A stretch of 64,000 nucleotides of DNA, from positions 351,225-415,224 of the forward strand of contig NZ_LMFB01000001.1 of assembly GCF_001426685.1 (NCBI RefSeq), in the 5' to 3' direction. This DNA is from Rhizobium sp. Root483D2 (GTDB lineage: Bacteria > Pseudomonadota > Alphaproteobacteria > Rhizobiales > Rhizobiaceae). The stretch's first letter is position 1. Each line of letters starts with the position of its first letter. The notes under the pieces are model-generated. The model did no database searches and was not told where the DNA came from. It saw only the letters and a list, made by a program, of their open reading frames with translations. Both the position numbers and the translations under genes were made by a program. Shown piece after piece: positions 28,125-37,135 of this stretch.

Positions 28125-28228
28125 AAGAGGGCGGTTTTCCGCTTCACGCCAAAGTGCATTCACCTCAGCCGCCATCCCGATAGAATGAGGGTTCACAAGA
28201 CGAACAGGCAATCGATGATGGTGCAGGC

Positions 28229-29044
28229 ATGACGCTGTTCGGCATTGGCGAACCGGCCCTGAGGCTTGCCTTCTTTGCCGCAATCTTCCTGACGCTTGCC
28301 ATGCTCGAACTGCTCCATCCCAGGCTGGAGCGGCCGGAATTGATGCGCGCCTTGAAAGCCCGGCGCTGGTTTACCAATCTTTCCGTCCTCCTCCTGTCAT
28401 CGCTGATCCTGCGGCTGATCTTTCCGGCGGCGGCCACCGGTGTCGCGCTGTTTGCCGCTGCGCATGGATATGGGCTTTTGCCGATGCTCGGGATGCCACC
28501 GCTGATCGGCGGTATCCTGGCCTTCGTCATTCTCGATTTCGCCATCTGGCTGGAGCATGTGCTCTTCCATAAGGTGCCACTGTTCTGGCGCATCCACCGG
28601 GTGCACCATGCCGATACCGGTCTCGACCTGACGACAGCGCTGCGCTTCCACCCGCTGGAAATCATGATCTCGGTCCTGTGGAAATCCGCCGTGATCCTTG
28701 CGATCGGCGCACCGCCGGAAAGCGTTCTGGTCTTTGAGATCGTGCTGAATGGCGCAGCCATGTTCAATCACGCCAACCTGAAACTTCCCGGCCGTATCGA
28801 CGGGCTGTTGCGCCGCCTCATCGTCACGCCGGACATGCACGCCATCCATCATTCCACCGAACCCGATGAGACCGACAGCAATTACGGCTTCAACCTGTCG
28901 ATCTGGGACCAGCTTTTTTCAACCTATCGCGGCCGCTCGCAACATCCGCCGGACGCCATGGGGATCGGGCTTGCGCAATATCGCAACCCTTTGCCATACC
29001 GATTGTTCTGGTCGTTGTTTCTGCCATTTCAAAAGTTGAAATGA
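28229..29044 (+). CDS. Sterol desaturase / fatty acid hydroxylase family membrane protein
   Basis: A 271-residue membrane protein with at least four helices and the histidine clusters of the di-iron hydroxylase superfamily: EHVLFHKVPLFWRIHRVHHAD around the third helix and DMHAIHHSTEPDETDSNYGF near residue 205. These ligands would hold two irons for oxygen-dependent hydroxylation or desaturation of a lipid. The substrate could be a carotenoid, ornithine lipid or fatty acid. The start at 28229 is an ATG in a weak context. Confidence 0.85.
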   Translation: MTLFGIGEPALRLAFFAAIFLTLAMLELLHPRLERPELMRALKARRWFTNLSVLLLSSLILRLIFPAAATGVALFAAAHGYGLLPMLGMPPLIGGILAFVILDFAIWLEHVLFHKVPLFWRIHRVHHADTGLDLTTALRFHPLEIMISVLWKSAVILAIGAPPESVLVFEIVLNGAAMFNHANLKLPGRIDGLLRRLIVTPDMHAIHHSTEPDETDSNYGFNLSIWDQLFSTYRGRSQHPPDAMGIGLAQYRNPLPYRLFWSLFLPFQKLK

Positions 29045-29051
29045 TACAAGC

Positions 29052-29924
29052 TCAATAGATCCCGGCTGGGAAATAACGCAGATAAATCTCGTTCAGCCGG
29101 CCCTTGCGCGACAATTCCAGCAGCGCATGATCGATCGCCTGCGTCAGCGCGGAATCGCCCTTGCGGTTCATGACCGCTAGCCCCTCGCCCAGAAACCGTT
29201 GCGAGAAGTAAGCGCCGTCGATCAGCGCGCAGCATCCGGCCGCATCGCTGCCGGCCGTCCAGAACGACAACTGCATGCCGTCTGAAAACACCGCCGCAAC
29301 GCTTCCCTGCTTCAGGGCCGCCAGCATCGCGTCGCGGCTGGGAAAAGACCGGCTTTCAAGTTTGGGAAAAAATGCCTTGAACATAGCCTCATGTGTGGTT
29401 CCCGACACGGTGCCGACCGGCTTTCCCGCAAGCGACGCCACCGAAAGCGCACCTGCCATCACCTGCCGATTGGCAGCGAAACGGGCGGGAAGCTTCATGA
29501 AGGTTCTCGAAAAGGCAAAGCGCTGCCGCAATTCCGAGCTGGTGCCGATCCCGGCAATGACTGCCTCCCCCTGGCCGCCTTCCAGAGCGGGCTGCAACTC
29601 CGCAAACGTCACGGCCTGGATCTGGCACTTCGCGTCGATTTCCAGCTCGTGGCAGATCTCGCGGACCAGATCCACATGGAAGCCGGCAAGCTTGCCGGAC
29701 TGATCGATAAAATTGAACGGCGGGAAATCCACTGTGGTCAAAAACCGCAGCCGGGCGAGGCCGCTCAGGTCCGGTTTTGCAATCCGTTCGCGCGCGTCAA
29801 ACAACAGGGGCAGATCGTTCACCCCTTCCGCAGCACGCAGTGACACTGGAAAAGATGCAACCAAACACACGCAAAACGCGAATATACCATAGAATTTTAG
29901 AGATGCACGGAAAGCGCGTATCAT
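29052..29924 (-). CDS. Periplasmic amino-acid-type ABC transporter substrate-binding protein
   Basis: A 290-residue type 3 solute-binding protein. A signal peptide (FYGIFAFCVCLVASFPVSLRAAEG) precedes the first lobe with FLTTVDFPPFNFIDQSGKLAGF, then HVDLVREICHELEI, the classic start of polar-amino-acid binding proteins; the second lobe carries GKPVGTVSGTTHEAMFKAFF. No permease or ATPase is adjacent, so it may serve another transporter or act as a sensor partner. ATG 29924 (GGGA at nine bases) or ATG 29933 starts it. Its 5' end lies about 60 bp from the start of the divergent glycosyltransferase. Confidence 0.82.
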   Translation of the reverse strand: MIRAFRASLKFYGIFAFCVCLVASFPVSLRAAEGVNDLPLLFDARERIAKPDLSGLARLRFLTTVDFPPFNFIDQSGKLAGFHVDLVREICHELEIDAKCQIQAVTFAELQPALEGGQGEAVIAGIGTSSELRQRFAFSRTFMKLPARFAANRQVMAGALSVASLAGKPVGTVSGTTHEAMFKAFFPKLESRSFPSRDAMLAALKQGSVAAVFSDGMQLSFWTAGSDAAGCCALIDGAYFSQRFLGEGLAVMNRKGDSALTQAIDHALLELSRKGRLNEIYLRYFPAGIY

Positions 29925-29984
29925 TATGATCATTCCCGGAGAGCGGTGAGAAAGAACCGCGCGACGCGCAGCGATAGGGTGTTT

Positions 29985-31925
29985 ATGCGGCTGGGAGAAT
30001 ATCCGGACAATTCCGGAATGGCTACCGCGAATGAGCCGCCCGGCGGGCGATCTCGAAACGATACTGCGATTGCGCGCCTGGCGCCGGCGTTGAAGCACGA
30101 AGGCCGCCTGCTGCTCCAGATGGGGATCGGCAAGCCGGCGATTGCCTCGGCAATGCGACTAGCGCAAGCGCATGGCACGAGCGTCGAAGACGAGTTGCTC
30201 GCATCCGGCGAGATCGAGGAAACCATCTATTTCGAGGCGCTGGCGGAGATGCTGGGGCTTGATTTCATGCCCATGATCGATGCGGACCGGGTCCAGGACG
30301 TGGACGGCCTCGACACTCAGATCTTACGGCCGGAAATTCTACGGATACATCACGCCAGCCGTCCGCCGGTCACCGTGATCGTTCCGTCGATCGGCCGGTT
30401 CTCCGAACTTGCCACGCTGTTGCAGCGCATGCCGATGCTGCGGCAATGCCTGGCCATCTCGACACCATCTGCGGTCCGCGCTGCCGCCTGGCAGGCGGGC
30501 AGCCAGAGGCGGGTATCGGTGGTGACGCGCGCGCTGTTTGAAACCGCGCCCCTCTACAGCGCCCGCATCACCTTTTGGGGCAAGCAGGGTTTTTATGCCG
30601 GGGTCACGCTGTGCAGCTTGATCGGGGTGGCACTGGCCGTGCCTACCATCAGCATCCTGGTGCTGCATATCGTGCTGACCCTGTTTTATCTGGCCAATTT
30701 TCTGGTGCGCCTCTACGCGCTGAGGGCCGCCGGGCGCCAGGAGCGCCTGGCGCTGCAACGGGCGCGGGCGTTGCCGCCCGCCGCTGCCGGGCCTGTACCG
30801 GTCTATTCGGTGCTCGTGGCGCTCTACAGGGAAGAAAGTGTCGTGGCGCAGCTGGTCCACGCGTTGAACCAGATCGACTGGCCGCGCTCGCGGCTCGATA
30901 TCAAGCTGATCTGCGAGGCGGATGATGCGGCAACCATCGCGGCGATCCAGGCTTTGCGGCTGGGGCGCGAATACGAGGTCGTTCTGGTGCCGGTCCACCT
31001 GCCCCGCACCAAGCCGAAGGCGCTTGCCTATGCGCTGCCCGGCGTTCGCGGCACCTATGTGACGGTCTATGATGCCGAAGACCGGCCGCATCCCGGCCAG
31101 TTGCGGGAAGCGTACGACACGTTCATCGCAGCCCCTGCGCATATCATCTGCCTGCAGGCGCCGCTGATTATCACCAATGCGCGGCAATCCTGGTGGAGCG
31201 CGCTGTTTGCGCTGGAATATGCCGGCCTGTTTCGCGGGCTGCTGCCGATGCTGTCTCTGACGGGTCTGCCCCTGCCGCTGGGCGGCACATCCAATCATTT
31301 CCGCACGGCGGAACTGAGGATGATCGGTGGCTGGGATCCCTACAATATGACCGAGGATGCTGATCTCGGCATGCGGCTGTACCGGCTCGGCTATCGATCG
31401 CGCGTCATCGCCAAACCGACGCTGGAGGAAGCGCCGGTCCTGCCCTCCATCTGGCTGGGGCAGCGCACCCGCTGGTTCAAGGGGTGGCTGCAGACATGGC
31501 TGGTGCTGATGCGCAAGCCGGGCCAGCTGGCCAAAGAAATGGGCTGGCCGGCTTTCTTCGTCTTCCAGATCCTGGTCGGCGGAATGCTGCTGTCCGCGCT
31601 CAGCCATCCCGTCGTCATCGGCTTCATCGCCTATCTGACCTGGCTGATGCTGCACAACAGCACGTCTCCGCATGACTGGCTGGCCTTCTGGCTGTTCAGC
31701 GGCGATATCATCAATGTCTTCGGCAGCTATGCGGTCTTCATTTCGCTTGGGCGCAACCGGATGACAATATGGGAAAAACGGGCGGTCGGCTGGCGTTGGG
31801 TTTTCGTGCCAATCTACTGGCTCTTCATGTCGCTCGCCGCCTGGAAGGCACTTTTGGAGCTGCGGACACATCCGTTTTCCTGGAACAAGACGCCGCATGT
31901 TCCTGTGAAAGACCACGGGACCTGA
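29985..31925 (+). CDS. Membrane glycosyltransferase family 2 with N-terminal MshEN/GspE-N-like domain
   Basis: A protein of about 646 residues. The N-terminal 110 residues resemble the GspE-N/MshEN domain (LLLQMGIGKPAIASAMRLAQ...EIEETIYFEALAEMLGLDFMP). Two membrane helices follow, then a processive-type GT2 catalytic core with YDAEDRPHPGQLREAYDTF, the TED motif in YNMTEDADLGMRLY and the QxxRW motif in GQRTRWFKGWLQTW, then three or four C-terminal helices. It probably extends or exports a beta-linked polysaccharide. MshEN domains in other proteins bind c-di-GMP, so such control is possible. ATG 29985 has AGGG five bases upstream; a GTG at 29946 is the longer option. Confidence 0.82.
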   Translation: MRLGEYPDNSGMATANEPPGGRSRNDTAIARLAPALKHEGRLLLQMGIGKPAIASAMRLAQAHGTSVEDELLASGEIEETIYFEALAEMLGLDFMPMIDADRVQDVDGLDTQILRPEILRIHHASRPPVTVIVPSIGRFSELATLLQRMPMLRQCLAISTPSAVRAAAWQAGSQRRVSVVTRALFETAPLYSARITFWGKQGFYAGVTLCSLIGVALAVPTISILVLHIVLTLFYLANFLVRLYALRAAGRQERLALQRARALPPAAAGPVPVYSVLVALYREESVVAQLVHALNQIDWPRSRLDIKLICEADDAATIAAIQALRLGREYEVVLVPVHLPRTKPKALAYALPGVRGTYVTVYDAEDRPHPGQLREAYDTFIAAPAHIICLQAPLIITNARQSWWSALFALEYAGLFRGLLPMLSLTGLPLPLGGTSNHFRTAELRMIGGWDPYNMTEDADLGMRLYRLGYRSRVIAKPTLEEAPVLPSIWLGQRTRWFKGWLQTWLVLMRKPGQLAKEMGWPAFFVFQILVGGMLLSALSHPVVIGFIAYLTWLMLHNSTSPHDWLAFWLFSGDIINVFGSYAVFISLGRNRMTIWEKRAVGWRWVFVPIYWLFMSLAAWKALLELRTHPFSWNKTPHVPVKDHGT

Positions 31926-32094
31926 TGCGGCAAGTGGAGTGAACCCTCGGGCTGGACCACGGGACACGAACAAGCCATTGAGCCGAGATGATCTCGCCTG
32001 TTGGGTTGTCCTGCGAAGTGGTTTAAGGAGGCAGTCAAGTTCACGGCACTTACGACAGTATGGGCGGTGATGTGCTTGATGTGAAAGCTTCTGC

Positions 32095-32787
32095 ATGAGA
32101 CGAAAAATGTTATTCCTCGATAGCCATGACGAGGAACTGATTAACGTCCTTTCAGGACAGTTGATCGACCATAGCCAATACGTTGAAATCGGGGCGGGTA
32201 ACGGCTCTACCGCTCTTTATTTCAAAACACTGTTTCCGGCCGCTTCCGTTCTCGCCGTTGAGGCGCTTCAGTCCACCCATCTGAAGCTTGAAAAGAACTG
32301 TGAAGGCCGTGGAATACGAACGCAAAGAGCTACTGTCTCCAGCGTTGTATCAGCGCCTATATTCGACGGTTCCTTGGATTTGGGCCGAACTACCACGCTG
32401 GATCAACTGACGGACCGTATGGAGCATGTCGATCTGCTAAAGATTTCGACGGTCAATCTGGCTACGAAGATCATAAGTGGCTCAGCAAGAACGATCTCGA
32501 AGACTTCGATCCTGACAATGCCGGTTTCGGGAAATTTTCGCTTAGAACAGGAAGAGGCCCATCACTCCAAAGCTGACCTGATGCAGGAACAGATCGACCT
32601 GCTTGGTTTCCCATTCGTTTATTGCTTCATGGATCGTGGTGATCTTGTTCAGGCTGAACACGTTCCGGATGTTGCAAGCATTCTGGAGGGATCCGATGGA
32701 GATCACACACTCGTTTTTGCACGGGGCCCAATCCCGGCGATCACGCCTCAAGGATATCTATTTAAAGTTTTCGCTCAGCGACAGTAG
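32095..32787 (+). CDS. FkbM-like SAM methyltransferase, probably damaged by compensating frameshifts
   Basis: The 230-codon frame starts with a SAM-binding signature (YVEIGAGNGSTALYFKTLFP, then VLAVEALQ). Around 32440 the translated sequence loses sense (LLKISTVNLATKIISG), while the +2 frame there reads AKDFDGQSGYEDHKWLSKND and onward to a stop at about 32573. The original frame regains sense at LMQEQIDLLGFPF. This looks like two compensating indels, leaving a segment of about 45 residues scrambled. FkbM-type enzymes methylate sugars in surface polysaccharides, matching the neighbours. No strong ribosome-binding site. Probably inactive. Confidence 0.5.
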   Translation: MRRKMLFLDSHDEELINVLSGQLIDHSQYVEIGAGNGSTALYFKTLFPAASVLAVEALQSTHLKLEKNCEGRGIRTQRATVSSVVSAPIFDGSLDLGRTTTLDQLTDRMEHVDLLKISTVNLATKIISGSARTISKTSILTMPVSGNFRLEQEEAHHSKADLMQEQIDLLGFPFVYCFMDRGDLVQAEHVPDVASILEGSDGDHTLVFARGPIPAITPQGYLFKVFAQRQ

Positions 32788-32868
32788 CCATCGTTATTGG
32801 TCCTGTCACGGCGTTACGATTGCCCGAAGAATCGTTTGGCACTCAGATAGTAAAAGGCATAATCGGCA

Positions 32869-33825
32869 ATGAGCCAAATTCACCTGACCTATAACAATAG
32901 GGCGCGCACCGATGGCGCTGGCGCCCAACTGTACCGCATCTATGGCATCTATAGCCTAACAAGAAGGTTTGGCTTCGGCTGTCTGCACTCGCCGATCTGG
33001 CGGCTAGACAACTAAGGGCTTGAGGCTCAAGGACACAGACTTTACTGACGCCTTGGCCGACGACTTCAATAGTCTGTGCGTCATCCCGTCAGTCCAAGCG
33101 TGGCCGAGTGGTGCTTTAGTCGTCGATTTGACCGATCAGGTACCGGGATTTCACGACCGGCTTCTTGCGGAATATTCCTCGCATGCCGCGCGGATGGTAG
33201 TGAGGATCACGCACCCCCACCTGGTGTTCGACGTCGACACCACGATCTGGTACCACTCCGAGGCGGTGTCTCCACTTATATCAGATGCAAAATGGGACGG
33301 CAGGCGGCCCGTTCGGGTAGCGGTCCACGTGCGCGTGGCGACATCCATATTCTGGAGCGAAACCGCTTGCTACCGAACTCCTATTAACTTGGCGTCATCA
33401 ACACCATCATCGACGCTCTGAAGAAAGATGGCATCAGGCATACGATATCAATTCATTCGGAGACCGCGAAAAGCTTCACAGTAGGTAAAAGCGACCTTGG
33501 CACTTACAATCTGAGTGCGGATTTTGCATTTGAGGCTGACGATGACGACTTTGGCGACGTCAAGAGCATCAAGGATCTCCGGTATCGCTTCATTGAGAGG
33601 GCGATAGATTCCTTTCAGAGCATCGCCACCGCTGACGTTATCGTTACCAGTGTGTCATGCTTTAGCTATCTCGGCGCGATACTTAATCCGGACGCCATCA
33701 CTGTCTACCATCCGTTCTTCCACAGCCCGCTGCCCGATTGGCTTGTGCATCGCCGGACCGCAGGTTTAATACGGAGGGCTTTGCTGAAAGATTTTAGAAA
33801 CCACGCGGGCGGTGGAAGCGCCTAA
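32869..33825 (+). pseudogene. Broken glycosyltransferase with HxRRGD motif (polysaccharide locus)
   Basis: A coding stretch split over three frames. From ATG 32869 it reads MSQIHLTYNNRARTDGAGAQ then LYRIYGIYSLTRRFGFG and stops at 33015; a second frame carries FTDALADDFNSLCVIPSVQ to VAVHVR; a third continues GDIHILERNRLLPNS; and the frame from about 33388 reads LGVINTIIDALKKDGIRHTI through to PDWLVHRR and a stop at 33823-33825. Joined, the middle gives VHVRRGDI, the nucleotide-sugar motif of fucosyltransferase-like enzymes. At least three lesions make it a pseudogene. Confidence 0.7.
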
Positions 33826-33871
33826 TGGAAGCGCTTCAATTCAAAAACCCATAAGGAACGATCGGTTTAAT

Positions 33872-34594
33872 CTATATTGGAAGATGGGTGTCAACGATGT
33901 CATCGGTCGCGTGCTCGGCCGAGCCATCCCCGTCTTTCAGTTTCCCGACACCAAGCATGTTTTCAGCCTCTTCCAGGCTATCGACTGAGGTAACGGTACC
34001 ATCGTGCAGAACAGCCAAGTCCTGACAGTAATTTTTCAGGACCGCGGGAGACGAGGTTGCTATTAAAAAACCGCTTTTTTGCATCTTCTCTTCAGCCAGT
34101 ATCTTGCATTTTTCTCTAAAAGCTCCTCGCCCGCCGATAATAACTTCATCGATGAGATAGAACTCATAGGGCATGGCGTAAACCGTGGTGAAAATAACCC
34201 TTGTCCTTTCATCACGGTTTAGCGTGTTGAAATTTCGGTCCATGACCTTCTTATCGAGGTCGGCAAACTCCATGATGAACTTGATAATTGGCAACGGATC
34301 AAATCCCGCCACCCTGCATAAAAATGCAATGTTCTCTCTTGCCGTAAGCATCCCGTGGAAGACGCCGCCGCCGCCAACGGGGAAAGAGATGTTTGAAGAA
34401 CGCTTGACCCTGCCTTTGTCTGGCATCAACTTTCCGGTCGCCAGCGCGATCAATGTCGATTTTCCAGTGCCAGGGGCAGCTAGGACTCCCGTGACTCTAT
34501 CGCCTTCAAACACTGCCTCCACGTCCTCGAGCACTATCGTCTTCCTGGACTTTTGACGGAGGGTTTTATGAACGCCCGAAAATACAATCGACAT
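33872..34594 (-). CDS. ABC transporter ATP-binding protein, polysaccharide export (KpsT/Wzt-like)
   Basis: A 240-residue ATPase of the capsule/O-antigen export class. Walker A is APGTGKST (about residues 40-47) and Walker B is FYLIDEV. The signature motif is degenerate (TLNRDERTR in place of LSGGQ), as is common in KpsT homologues, and the switch histidine is replaced (ATSSPAVLKNY). ATG 34594 has AGGAAGAG upstream. The membrane partner (KpsM-like) is not in the window, so this gene alone cannot form a transporter; it fits a decayed capsule locus. Confidence 0.78.
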   Translation of the reverse strand: MSIVFSGVHKTLRQKSRKTIVLEDVEAVFEGDRVTGVLAAPGTGKSTLIALATGKLMPDKGRVKRSSNISFPVGGGGVFHGMLTARENIAFLCRVAGFDPLPIIKFIMEFADLDKKVMDRNFNTLNRDERTRVIFTTVYAMPYEFYLIDEVIIGGRGAFREKCKILAEEKMQKSGFLIATSSPAVLKNYCQDLAVLHDGTVTSVDSLEEAENMLGVGKLKDGDGSAEHATDDIVDTHLPI

Positions 34595-34661
34595 GCACTC
34601 TTCCTATTTGAGTCACCGGCACCCGTATAGGCGGACTTTAACCGGCGGTCAAAAGCGTACG

Positions 34662-35258
34662 CTAGACCTCGATCTTGTTGAGAAATGCTCTATGCCAATG
34701 CACATTACGGCGGATAACCTTCTTAGGTGGCCCTACCACCAGAGTGCGAGGCTCAACCGTTCCGCTTATGGTGCTTCCAGCGCCGATGATTGCGCCTTCC
34801 CCAATGCGGGTACCCTTCAGCAATGTGACGCCACGTCCAACCCACACGTGGTTTTCAATCACAATGGACCGCGCATAGTTGATACGATTGCCATCTTCAT
34901 CGAAAATTGAATGAACATCGCTCACAGAGGCAAACACCGCACTCGACAGCATGCAGTCTACGCCGATCGTGATATCCGCAGTTTCGTGGAACCACAATTG
35001 AGCGTGCTCGATGGTTGAACCCATCCCGATTGACAGATTGCAACCGTCCGCAATGAACAGCGCGTATCCATCCGCGATATGGGCTCCATAAGCGAGGGAA
35101 ATTGTGTTGTTAGAACCTCTGATCTCGATGTTCATCCCGAGAACGGTCTCAGGCGGGGCGATCACCGTGTTATTGTTACCAAAAAGATGAATTCCACCCG
35201 ACCCCAAAAACTGCCCTTCAAATCGGATGTCATTGCCAGTCCCGTGATCAATAAGCAT
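34662..35258 (-). CDS. Left-handed beta-helix acyltransferase (O-acetyltransferase-like)
   Basis: About 198 residues built of hexapeptide repeats (IEIRGSNNTISLAYGAHIAD, then IGMGSTIEHAQLWF, then IENHVWVGRGVTLLKGTRIG). The conserved DVHSIFDEDG loop places it with the DapH/maltose-O-acetyltransferase class that uses acetyl-CoA. The C-terminal phrase VVGPPKKVIRRNVHWHRAF is typical of polysaccharide O-acetyltransferases. ATG 35258 has GGAAG ten bases upstream; GTG 35285 would add nine residues. It lies in the surface-polysaccharide remnant, about 70 bp upstream of the KpsT-like gene and co-oriented. Confidence 0.8.
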   Translation of the reverse strand: MLIDHGTGNDIRFEGQFLGSGGIHLFGNNNTVIAPPETVLGMNIEIRGSNNTISLAYGAHIADGYALFIADGCNLSIGMGSTIEHAQLWFHETADITIGVDCMLSSAVFASVSDVHSIFDEDGNRINYARSIVIENHVWVGRGVTLLKGTRIGEGAIIGAGSTISGTVEPRTLVVGPPKKVIRRNVHWHRAFLNKIEV

Positions 35259-35337
35259 GCGCAGACAACTTCCAATGTGGCGCACGGCATTCGTAGCGGC
35301 ACCAGATACAGTTTAGGGTTCGGTTAGGCAATGATCG

Positions 35338-35574
35338 TCACGGCTTGAAGCTGGATGCCGCCCTGATCATGTCTGAGGTGACTGCAACGCTGTCAGCACA
35401 TTGCTCCATGAAGGCGCGGAGGCGATATTCCCCCCAACGTTTCTGCATCTCAGCGAGTTCAATTCTTTCTTTCGGAGAAAGCCGGGCGATACCTTGCAGT
35501 TGCCCTTCGCTGGCGGCGGCGCGCGGGTTAACCGGCGCCGGGCCCAATGAAATTTCAAGCTTTCCTAAGTCCAT
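35338..35574 (-). CDS. Small hypothetical protein (78 aa)
   Basis: A short frame with a good ribosome-binding site (GGAGTGGAAGA before ATG 35574). The product has a Pro/Ala-rich start (SLGPAPVNPRAAASEGQ) then a charged helix (SPKERIELAEMQKRWGEYRLRAF). No cysteine pairs, signal peptide or membrane segment. Co-oriented with the acyltransferase about 50 bp downstream. I do not recognise it. Confidence 0.5.
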   Translation of the reverse strand: MDLGKLEISLGPAPVNPRAAASEGQLQGIARLSPKERIELAEMQKRWGEYRLRAFMEQCADSVAVTSDMIRAASSFKP

Positions 35575-35846
35575 TCTTCCACTCCAACGACTTTAACGAT
35601 CTTGGTTTGCCCTCCTTTATGAACTTCGGTCAAGCCCGCTAAATGCCGTCCGCTCGACCTTATCCCCACAGAGGCCATCGCCTCTTTACACCGGTTCTAT
35701 TGCCGAAATGCTTCTCTCACGAGTAGACATGCTTTCCAAGCCCAAGCCTAGTCGACCGTCCCTATCAACCTCCTCATTTGTGCAGATATACCTGCAACGC
35801 CTCACATGACGATTGCCGGCAATATCGGCGTATAGAATTACCAGGA

Positions 35847-36407
35847 TCATCTCCAGACTGAGCGAAGGGACTGACTCATCTGGTAATAATGCGGAAGACG
35901 AACACCTGCGAACAACTCGCCGCCCGGGTCGGAGATTCCAAACCCATGAGGATCATCCTTGATGAAAGGCAAATCGTCAGACCGTCGGTGCCAGCTTCTC
36001 GCCATCACGCCAGAAGCAAGTGTTTGGCCAGTATTCTTGATTATGATTTGGATCAAATTTTTATAATTAGTCAGAAGTTGCACCTTCTGAATCGATAGAA
36101 AGGCTCGCCGCTCAAGTCGGCTCGCATTTTGCGCGTCGCGCACTCTCCGCACCGCAGCCCACGCGGCTACAATGGCTGCTCCGGCAGTCACGAATGCGGA
36201 CATCGCAGTGAAGGAATCAAGCCATTCATTCGACAAATTACTGGTGGGCCAAGTGAAGGGCTCATCAGTCGGGGTGATGGGGCCTTCAACGATTGCCGAC
36301 TGCTCTTGTTGGGGTGCAGATGGCGTTTGCTCCTGCGCGGCCACACCCCCTGAACACAAGATAAGAAGTATCAGGACAGCTGCAGCTGATAAAAACAACC
36401 TATGCAT
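35847..36407 (-). CDS. Hypothetical membrane protein with signal peptide (186 aa)
   Basis: The product has a cleavable signal peptide (MHRLFLSAAAVLILLILCSG, then GVAAQEQ), a Gln/Pro-rich stretch, and one internal membrane helix (FTAMSAFVTAGAAIVAAWAAV) followed by RRVRDAQNASRLERRAFLSIQKV, a layout seen in many phage- and island-encoded proteins of unknown role. The C-terminal part has a beta-like segment (IQIIIKNTGQTLASGVM). Lower GC than core genes nearby. I do not recognise a named family. Confidence 0.55.
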   Translation of the reverse strand: MHRLFLSAAAVLILLILCSGGVAAQEQTPSAPQQEQSAIVEGPITPTDEPFTWPTSNLSNEWLDSFTAMSAFVTAGAAIVAAWAAVRRVRDAQNASRLERRAFLSIQKVQLLTNYKNLIQIIIKNTGQTLASGVMARSWHRRSDDLPFIKDDPHGFGISDPGGELFAGVRLPHYYQMSQSLRSVWR

Positions 36408-36555
36408 CCTTCATGCCCCCAAACCCGCCGTGATCGCGCTACCCCACACCCAGATATCACAACCAATATGTAACTCCTACAACCAGTTCACAGCCCGGAC
36501 ATGATCCCCGCCACCGAAATCGCCCAATTCCGAAAATTGATCAAGCCCCACTTCG

Positions 36556-36822
36556 TTATAGTGGTCCATCCGATCGCGTTCGGGTAATCAGACCGCTTGT
36601 CGCGTTGGTCGTCTCGGTCGAATAGAAGCCGGAATCCCTGCTGACGGCACGATGGGCCGGGAGGATGAAGACGTTCGGGTCTCCCGAGCCCCGAATGTAT
36701 TCAATCTGATCGCGCAGGTGTGCGGTGTTCCACCTGACATCGGCGTTTGAAGCACGCCCTATGGAATGCCAAGCAAAGACTATTTTCGTATCCGGTGATC
36801 TGAGACCCGAAACTTCCTCCAA
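36556..36822 (-). pseudogene. Possible gene remnant cut by the IS3-family insertion
   Basis: An 88-codon frame that opens with a weak TTG exactly at the left boundary of the IS3-type sequence. The protein (FAWHSIGRASNADVRWNTAH then LRDQIEYIRGSGDPNVFILP) has normal-looking composition and could be the C-terminal part of a gene whose start was lost to the insertion. No family recognised. Weak evidence; it could also be chance. Confidence 0.25.
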
Positions 36823-36862
36823 ATTTTTTGGTGGAGTCCGTTACTCTGAGGAGACGGACAGC

Positions 36863-37135
36863 ATGAAGCATTTCACGGTTCACGGACGAGCAGATCATCG
36901 GCATGTTGAAAGAGCAGGAGAACGGGCTGAGGACGGCCGATGTATGCCGCAAGCACGGGATATCCGAAGCGACCTTCTACAAATACAAGGCGAAGTTTGG
37001 CGGGATGGAGATTTCCGATGCCCGCAGGCTGAAACTTTGGAAGACGAGAAAGCCAAGCTGAACAAGCTGCTGGCCGAGACCATGCTAAACAATGCCATTT
37101 TGAAGGATGTCGTCTCAAAAAATGGTGACGCCCGA
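36863..37135 (+). pseudogene. IS3-family transposase orfA, frameshifted
   Basis: The helix-turn-helix part reads DEQIIGMLKEQENGLRTADV then CRKHGISEATFYKYKAKFGG in one frame, but the start MKHFTVHG is in another, and LEDEKAKLNKLLAETMLNNA lies in the first frame again after a one-base loss near 37035. The intact protein would be the DNA-binding subunit of the transposase. Two frameshifts make it non-functional. Confidence 0.7.

Noticed and set aside
34593..34910. A 105-codon + strand frame starting MHSSYLSHRH
   Set aside because: It crosses the start of the KpsT-like gene and the end of the acyltransferase on the other strand, and its composition is not protein-like.
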